From assembly GCA_963965975.1 (NCBI GenBank), contig OZ014411.1, positions 26,956,249 through 27,020,248 on the forward strand: a stretch of 64,000 nucleotides of DNA, read 5' to 3'. This document shows, piece by piece, positions 58,166 to 64,000 of this stretch. Source of the DNA: Xestospongia bergquistia. Its lineage: Eukaryota; Porifera; Demospongiae; Haplosclerida; Petrosiidae. Position numbers and translations under genes: made by a program. Numbering within the stretch: the stretch's first letter is position 1; each line of letters starts with the position of its first letter. The notes beneath the pieces are model-generated. The model saw nothing but the letters and a program-made list of their open reading frames with translations, had not been told where the DNA came from and ran no database searches.

Positions 58166-58344
58166 ATTAAGGTGGATATTTAATTGTGTATGCTTAGAAA
58201 TAATGTAAATTTACAAATGTGTTTTTTTATAATTTTTGTCATGCTATATAGAATGAAAACCATTATTTTTACTTTATTTAAATAAATCTTTTGCAAAAAA
58301 ATATATTTCCTGTTTATTGAATAAGCAGCAGAGTTCTCTTGTTA

Positions 58345-58731
58345 TTAGAACCAGTCAGTAATAAAGGCAGATGGCCTTCCACCTCGTCCCCTAACTTTAG
58401 CTTCAACCTTCCTTCCAAATCCTGGCACTTTTATACGAGCACCAGCATGAGGGGCACCACTTTCACCTACATAATCACATATTTACTGATTGAAAGAAAG
58501 CTATGTGAGCATACCTGTTAAGCCAGCATGACCTCCTAGGTCAAATACACCAGGCATTTTCACACCAGCACCCCAGTCGCCTCTTGTATTTGGCCCAGCT
58601 GTAAGCGTAATAGGACCGAAATTCCAGGATGGAATGCCTTCCTCAATATCATATGTATGGCGACGGCGACGTTGGCTTGCTGCAAGAGCAAACAGAACAG
58701 TCAATGCCAGTAGTGCTACTGTAACCTTCAT
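58345..58731 (-). CDS. Secreted cationic Gly-rich peptide precursor, antimicrobial-like
   Basis: Two exons (58515-58731 and 58345-58466, phase 1) give 112 residues. Residues 1-20 are a signal peptide (MKVTVALLALTVLFALAASQ). It is followed at once by RRRR (21-24), a furin-like cleavage or cationic head. The rest is Gly-rich with two similar halves: GDWGAGVKMPGVFDLGGHAG and GAPHAGARIKVPGFGRKVEA, then a basic VRGRGGRPSAF and the end ITDWF. There are no Cys after the signal. The style (small, secreted, cationic, Gly-rich, repeated K(M/V)PGF) is that of linear antimicrobial peptides, for example attacin-like glycine-rich domains, but no named family is recognised. A TATA box lies 72-78 bp upstream. 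A broken relative exists at 41.3 kb. Confidence 0.72.
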
Positions 58732-58802
58732 TGTAGAATGTTCGCAGAAAATTCGTAGAAAATGAAAATTAGTTTGGCTAATCTTTTCAAGTGGAGCCTT
58801 CC

Positions 58803-58809
58803 TTATATA
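58803..58809 (-). promoter_or_regulatory. TATA box of the peptide gene
   Basis: TATATAA on the minus strand (within CTTATATAAGG) about 72 nt upstream of the ATG, suitable for a 5' leader of about 45 nt. Confidence 0.55.
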
Positions 58810-58867
58810 AGAGTCCAGATGAATTTGACACTTTAATCTGTGAATAGGAAACGATTATGTGAATATG

Positions 58868-58871
58868 TAGA

Positions 58872-58904
<33 letters not shown>

Positions 58905-58930
58905 ATATGTATGTATGTATGTATATATTG
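58868..58930. repeat. (ATGT)n microsatellite
   Basis: About 60 bp of ATGT/ATAT tetranucleotide repeats. Confidence 0.9.
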
Positions 58931-59158
58931 TGTTCTATTGTGTGACATATACTTAAAAGTGTCGGAATGAGGAGATTGAAAAGAATATAATTGTGAATTT
59001 GACATGCACTCACAGCTGCTTGAATTCATGGTATGTGTTTACAATTTTTAGAGAGACAGCTGTCAAGCATGTGATTTTAACTGGTTGCTTTTTCTGCAAC
59101 TGCTGTCGTCAGATTAATTAAAGTACTAGCAGAAGATTGTTTGGCCACTTACAAATGA

Positions 59159-59476
59159 ATGCATCATTTTGATAAGTATAGTCACATGAACAGCTATCAC
59201 TTTAAGATAGGTCAAAAAGAACACTCTAAACGTCATCTTATTTTAATAGATGCTTTGGGAACCAAATCTGTCCCTCTTGACCCAGTACATGTATACAATT
59301 TAGCCAAATATGTACATAGAAAAGTATTTGATGATATGTATCACAGACATGACAATCCAATTGTGAATCTGATTAGCCAAGTGGTTTGTTGTGGCAAATA
59401 TCTTTCCATTCAGTATCTAAAAAGACAGAGACCACCTTGTCGTATGTTGACAATGACAGAAACAATGAGACAATAG
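59159..59476 (+). CDS. Doubtful 105-residue open frame
   Basis: The frame (KRHLILIDALGTKSVPLDPV, VHRKVFDDMYHRHDNPIVNL) has coding-like composition and starts at an ATG. It has no signal peptide, no partner exons and no recognised family. It may be a decayed exon, with a possible donor at CATGTATAC near 59288. Confidence 0.3.
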   Translation: MHHFDKYSHMNSYHFKIGQKEHSKRHLILIDALGTKSVPLDPVHVYNLAKYVHRKVFDDMYHRHDNPIVNLISQVVCCGKYLSIQYLKRQRPPCRMLTMTETMRQ

Positions 59477-59686
59477 TTGTGGAGTTGCAGAAGTCCATTG
59501 CTTGAAGTTGCAATAAGTATAAACAAACTGTGAGAGAACACTAGTGTAGACCAAAGTTCATGCAGAAGATGATGTTTTGCTCAAGAATTATTTTCGAGAG
59601 TATAGAGTGGTATTGCAATTTCGCAAGTCTAGCATATTACCAACCCCTCCCACAAAGAACGCAAGGGAAGGGCCTCTATGCGAGAC

Positions 59687-59694
59687 TATATAAG
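59687..59694 (+). promoter_or_regulatory. TATA box of the fifteen-exon gene
   Basis: TATATAAG lies 42 nt before the ATG at 59729, which predicts a very short 5' leader of about 10-15 nt. Confidence 0.55.
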
Positions 59695-59728
59695 TCAACT
59701 CCCAGTTGACAGACTCTATAATCTATTG

Positions 59729-61973
59729 ATGGACAGTAAACGCCATAAATCAAGTATGTAAACAATTATAAGTGGGTCACTAATGGATTTTCTATAGGAG
59801 TATTGCATGTCCACCCCTCTGTGAACAATGGACGTGAGAATGAAAAAGAGGTAAGGACAATTTAAGTATTATTATTATTGTTGTTATTATTATTATATAG
59901 ATAGATAGAGATAGATGGATGGATGGATGGATGGATGGATAGATAGATTTCAAAATTAAAAAGAAATGATTAAAAACGAACTTTAGGCTCAAACTGATAG
60001 TGTATTGTTAATATAGAGTTCACTCTAATTATATTTATACAATCTCTAGTCACGTTCTCAGCAGGAGCTACCAATAATTGATGCTCAACTAAATCATGTA
60101 GAAAATATTACAGAAACTACACAGTTTTCTTTATCTCCTGTAGATCCAGTAAGTATAACTAGTAGAAAATATAATATATTATTATGACCTACAATATAAT
60201 ATCAGTTAGATTTTATCATGTTTGTTTTATTGTGATAACAATAATAGTTACAATATTATATCACGCTAAATAAAATAATAATTAATTTAGGTGGGCACCA
60301 ATGACGATATTGAGCCACAATCAAATGAAGCTAATTTAACAGGTATTAGTTTAATTACATTAAGCCATATGAAAGTAATCTGTTTTCTCTATCATAGATC
60401 ATACAAGGATAGATCTAGTAAGTATATATAATCTTATTTACTATAGCTTGGCATGAATGTGTCCATGACTCAGATTTATCAAATTATAATTTACTATATA
60501 AGTAAGTATTGTATGCAACACCAACCAATTAGTATATAAGAAAACTGAATGGAATGATTATCTAATATTCATAGTAACTTATATGCTATTGATTAGATTT
60601 AAAGTTTAACAACATTACCATTACATCTATCTGATAATAATGTTTGTTCTTACATAAATGTATATATATATATATATATATATATAGGTCAATAACCATC
60701 CTGTGAACACTCAAAATGAGGTATTAGTGAAAACAATATATATATTAAATCATATATGGTTCTTATATCCCATATAGACACATGTTCATATCAATGAGGT
60801 AATAATGACATCATAATAAAACATATTAGTTGCATGATATTATGACTATTGTATTATTAGTCATATGAAGATACACATTGTAATGTATTGACTCCTCAAA
60901 CATTAAATGGATCAGTTCCTATAAATTCATCAGAGGTAATATAATAGAAAAGAACATTATAAATCCCTGCATAGAGCAGTACTATTGCCAGCCTGAGTGT
61001 TATTTTGACTCTATATAATAGACTTATGATGATATGCAACCTAATGTATCTAATTCTGAAATCGACAATTCTATTTCTGTGGATACATTAGAGGTATTTA
61101 TAATAACACAAGTATAACATTCTATTTCAATACGACAGAGACCTCCTCCATATATACAACTGAGTCAAGTAGATTCATCCATTTATTACAGCTCAACTGT
61201 AGCAACCAACAGAAACCAAGTTAGTTTTAAATAAATAGAGCTTTTATAATTAGATACTAACATTACAATATGTAATTTTTTCTTATCATTAGTATCTTCA
61301 AATGATACCACCACAAAACATAGGACAACTAACAACTGCAATACCTATGTGTAATTCTGTTGTTTCAGTATGTACATAATTTGTCTATATATTGTATTGT
61401 AATACATTTATATATACAGAATCAAGGATTGTACTATGTACAGTCATTACAGCCTCACTTTCAATATGGACTGCCACATTATGTTCCTATTCAAATGCGT
61501 ATGTGTAATTAAATGTATTTAAAAGAGTGGATTACCATGATTATATAGAACCAGCTGCAATTCCTTTAAATTCTGAAGCAATAAACATATCACGTCAACA
61601 GCAAGTAATGCATTAACACATAATTACATTTTATTTGATGTTTCTAACAGATAATTGATGAAAGAAATCAACTTAATGATTGCTATACAAAGGACTGTTT
61701 TGCCCATCTTTCTCTATCAATTATTTTAATGATAATATTCTTTATTTTTGGAGGTCCTTGGTCCTTATTTTTTACAGTAACAGCTCTAATTATTCTGTTA
61801 TCGGTATATGTTCATTATTATTATTAATATATTCCTTTCATTTAATTTAGTCTCAAAAAGAGGTGTCCACAAAAAGGAAATGGTGGAGAATGTGTGGCTA
61901 TATATTGCAGCTTATTGGTGGACTGATCTCTTGTTTCATTGCTTTGGTTATCATTTTTACTATTTTTGTATAG
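59729..61973 (+). CDS. Fifteen micro-exon gene for a protein with two C-terminal membrane segments
   Basis: Exons: 59729-59753, 59798-59850, 60050-60148, 60291-60342, 60398-60417, 60688-60720, 60778-60798, 60861-60935, 61022-61093, 61139-61219, 61293-61367, 61420-61498, 61549-61604, 61651-61803 and 61851-61973. All phases agree (mostly phase 0) and the total is 338 residues, starting MDSKRHKSR. The first 260 residues are polar, Asn/Gln/Pro-rich and disordered, with PPPYIQ and several NxS/T. Residues about 270-300 and 314-338 are hydrophobic, separated by a basic loop (SQKEVSTKRKWWRM). This two-segment layout after a Pro-rich head recalls CD225/dispanin (IFITM-like) proteins, but the sequence match is weak. 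Exons 8 and 9 look like duplicates (SYEDTH and TYDDMQ starts). Confidence 0.75.
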
Positions 61974-62089
61974 ATCTAATATATAGAGATTATTGGTGTA
62001 ATTGTGTTATAATAATGTCATGTTCATTTCTGTATACACAGTCTTATCTACTATCACCAATATATACATGTATATTATCTTTGCAATAA

Positions 62090-63760
62090 AACTTTCAATT
62101 TAAAATGTTGTCAGTGTAGATTGTCATTACTATATGTACATGAACTATTTTAGTGTATATTTGTCTTAACAATGACAAAGTTAGTAGAAGGATGACAATA
62201 TCCCAATTTAACTATAATGATGTATATAGAATACCATTTTGCGAAGATTAACTTTAAATGGTTTCTCCACGTCAACTATATTGTTCCAATTAACATGTTT
62301 CTTTTTAAGCATAATATTAATAAATAGAAGATTGCTTATGTTATCTGTATTATGTCACAATATGATATATGGAGATTCATTTTACAAAAATCAAACATGA
62401 AAAGGTTTATCAATTTGTTCATAATTTGCATTTATAATTCAAAAGTCTGTGAACATTATTATAACACTATATATTGACATTAACTAGAAAACCCTTCAAT
62501 ATCCTTTTAATGACGTGAGATATTTTATTTATTGATATATTATGTATTTTCCATCAGTAGCCAATACCAGCTACTTTAAAATCATTGATTATAATTATGT
62601 ATCTATCATTTGTTCCACTACTTAATTATGACAACTTATTCCATTTATTTTTCATCTATAGAACTACGAAACAGTCTAATAACAGACGCCTGTACATACG
62701 TGAAGTCATGTTAAAATCGTAAGTAGTTAAAATTTTGTCACGTAGCTATCTCCTCCCACAAAGAAATAAGATATAGGAATTGTCCACACAAGACTATATT
62801 ATGACTCTGTTGAAGTTAGCAACACACCCAAGTTATATTATATGATGAGCAAGTTTATACAGAAACTATAATCTATGATCTGACTTAATTGATATTAAAG
62901 CCCGAGTATGTAAAGAATTTATAACCTTATCACTAATTGCATGCTTTGTATTTTGTAGTATTAACTATAAAAACATGACTACTGGCAGCTTTGTCTACAA
63001 CCAATCAATAAAACATATATGATGATGAGATATGCATGTACCAGTGTGTTGTAAAGATTTTGTATTAGTTGTTTTTACAAGACAATTGCATTTTGTACCT
63101 AGACAATAACATGAACATCTGTACTGCATTTATATTGCTCAAAATAAATTAATCATGTGCTAACTTTATTTAAGGATTAATGAAAAACCAATTATGAAAT
63201 AAGAACAGAGAAAGATAAATCTTCAAATTAGTTGTATGTATCTGGAGCACTGTGATTATTATGGAGTTAAAGAAGGCTATATACATAAGCAGTAGTTGAA
63301 AGAAGTGATTACATAATAAACCTAGAATGTAGATTTAGATTAGCTGAACATAAAGAACAAGTGAATTCCCATTAAAGACATGTAAAAATGTACATATATA
63401 ATTAATAATTTTGTTTAGTTTCTAGAAAAATGTGTGAGGCAAGAGAATGCTGAAGACAAAACATCAGATCTTCCACAAGGGTTGAATGAAATTGGAGAGT
63501 CAGAACATATGCGATAGTGATTTGGACCAGTGGATTGCTCATACACTTTTATCTTTGCCTGAAGATCACTAAAGGAAGAGAAAGTCTCCCCAACAAGAAG
63601 TAAAATCTGTCATGTGCTACATGATATTTACATTTTTAGGGCGTGGTTTCATTTGCGACTTTTAATAACCTATAGGTACTGCCTTATTTGTTTCAAGTTC
63701 ACATTCAGTCAGAAGTATGTCTCATCATCTCAACATCTTAACCCTGCTTTGAGAAATAAA
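62090..63760. other. Intergenic with a relic promoter
   Basis: No intact gene. Bases 62740-62945 parallel 59640-59790, listed separately. An exon-like scrap lies at 63430-63530 (QENAEDKTSDLPQGLNEIGE, then stops). Confidence 0.45.
62740..62945 (+). pseudogene. Decayed copy of the promoter and first exon of the micro-exon gene
   Basis: CTCCCACAAAGAA ... AGACTATATTATGACTC ... ACTATAATCTATGATCTGAC ... GAGTATGTAAAGAATTTATA follows the order of 59647-59765 (CTCCCACAAAGAACG ... AGACTATATAAGTC ... TCTATAATCTATTGATGGAC ... AAGTATGTAAACAATTATA). The TATA box has changed and the start codon is lost. Confidence 0.6.
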
Positions 63761-64000
63761 ACCATTAGTAACTAAGCAATGAAAGAATTTCAATTTCCAT
63801 TAACCTGCCTATATAGGCAATATAGTTAATTGAAAGTTATGTAAGTATATTCTAGATTTTATATATCAGCAAAGGAATTTACTAATGTAGCGATGGCACT
63901 GCATGGTCTGAGATACATGACTATACTTATAAAGATTTTTTTTCTAAATATTTTAGATATCTCCTTAATTGAATAAAGATTATATAGTCTAGGTTACAAG
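63761..64000 (+). repeat. 240-bp dispersed repeat, copy 2 (runs off right edge)
   Basis: ACCATTAGTAACTAAGCAAT onward, collinear with 57923-58162 to the last base of the window. The homology probably continues outside. Confidence 0.9.

Overview
The window looks like nuclear DNA of an early-branching animal, most likely a demosponge of the Amphimedon type. This is inference: the DNA is strongly AT-rich, introns are short (about 40-900 nt, mostly GT-AG), genes are packed head-to-head, and the families present (TRAF-like RING/zinc-finger, Death-fold, fibrinogen-domain, i-type lysozyme, Kelch, A1CF-like RRM) fit that setting. There is no operon structure and there are no ribosome binding sites. 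I assembled gene models by hand from splice signals and checked them by reading-frame phase.

Left part (1-16.8 kb): the end of a helical, possibly Death-fold gene runs off the left edge and is followed by a broken Death domain. Next come a secreted V8/trypsin-like serine protease on the minus strand with relics of sister copies, a broken exon of unknown type, a possible minus-strand coiled-coil tail, an intact tail-anchored RING/TRAF-zinc-finger protein with two decayed copies around it, and a four-exon unknown gene (165 aa).

Centre (16.9-38.3 kb): this is the best-preserved block. An eight-exon BAR-like gene resembling fungal eisosome protein Pil1/LSP1 (282 aa) shares a 139-bp divergent promoter with an eleven-exon A1CF/RBM46/RBM47-type RNA-binding gene (646 aa). 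A Kelch-repeat gene and a secreted M35/aspzincin-like metalloprotease (471 aa) follow. A ubiquitin-like/armadillo-like gene (550 aa) and a degenerate carbohydrate sulfotransferase (340 aa) have start codons only 56 bp apart. The block ends with a secreted protein made almost only of Asp and Tyr.

Right part (38.3-64 kb): mostly accessory or decaying sequence. It holds a duplicated segment (38.9-40.6 kb against 56.5-58.2 kb, with a third part at the right edge), fibrinogen-domain pseudogenes, a secreted i-type lysozyme with a hydrophobic tail, the 3' end of a non-LTR retrotransposon, a decayed coiled-coil gene, about 4.8 kb of mosaic minisatellite built on the word GGTAGAC, and a truncated NCOA5-like pseudogene. 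It also holds a two-exon secreted cationic peptide gene resembling an antimicrobial precursor, and a fifteen-exon gene of very small exons encoding a protein with two C-terminal membrane segments.

Several genes would fit innate immunity or secretion: Death fold, TRAF-like, fibrinogen-like lectin, lysozyme, cationic peptide and proteases. The less expected candidates are the Pil1-like BAR gene, the cationic peptide with its broken relative, the Asp/Tyr protein, the M35-like protease and the micro-exon membrane gene.
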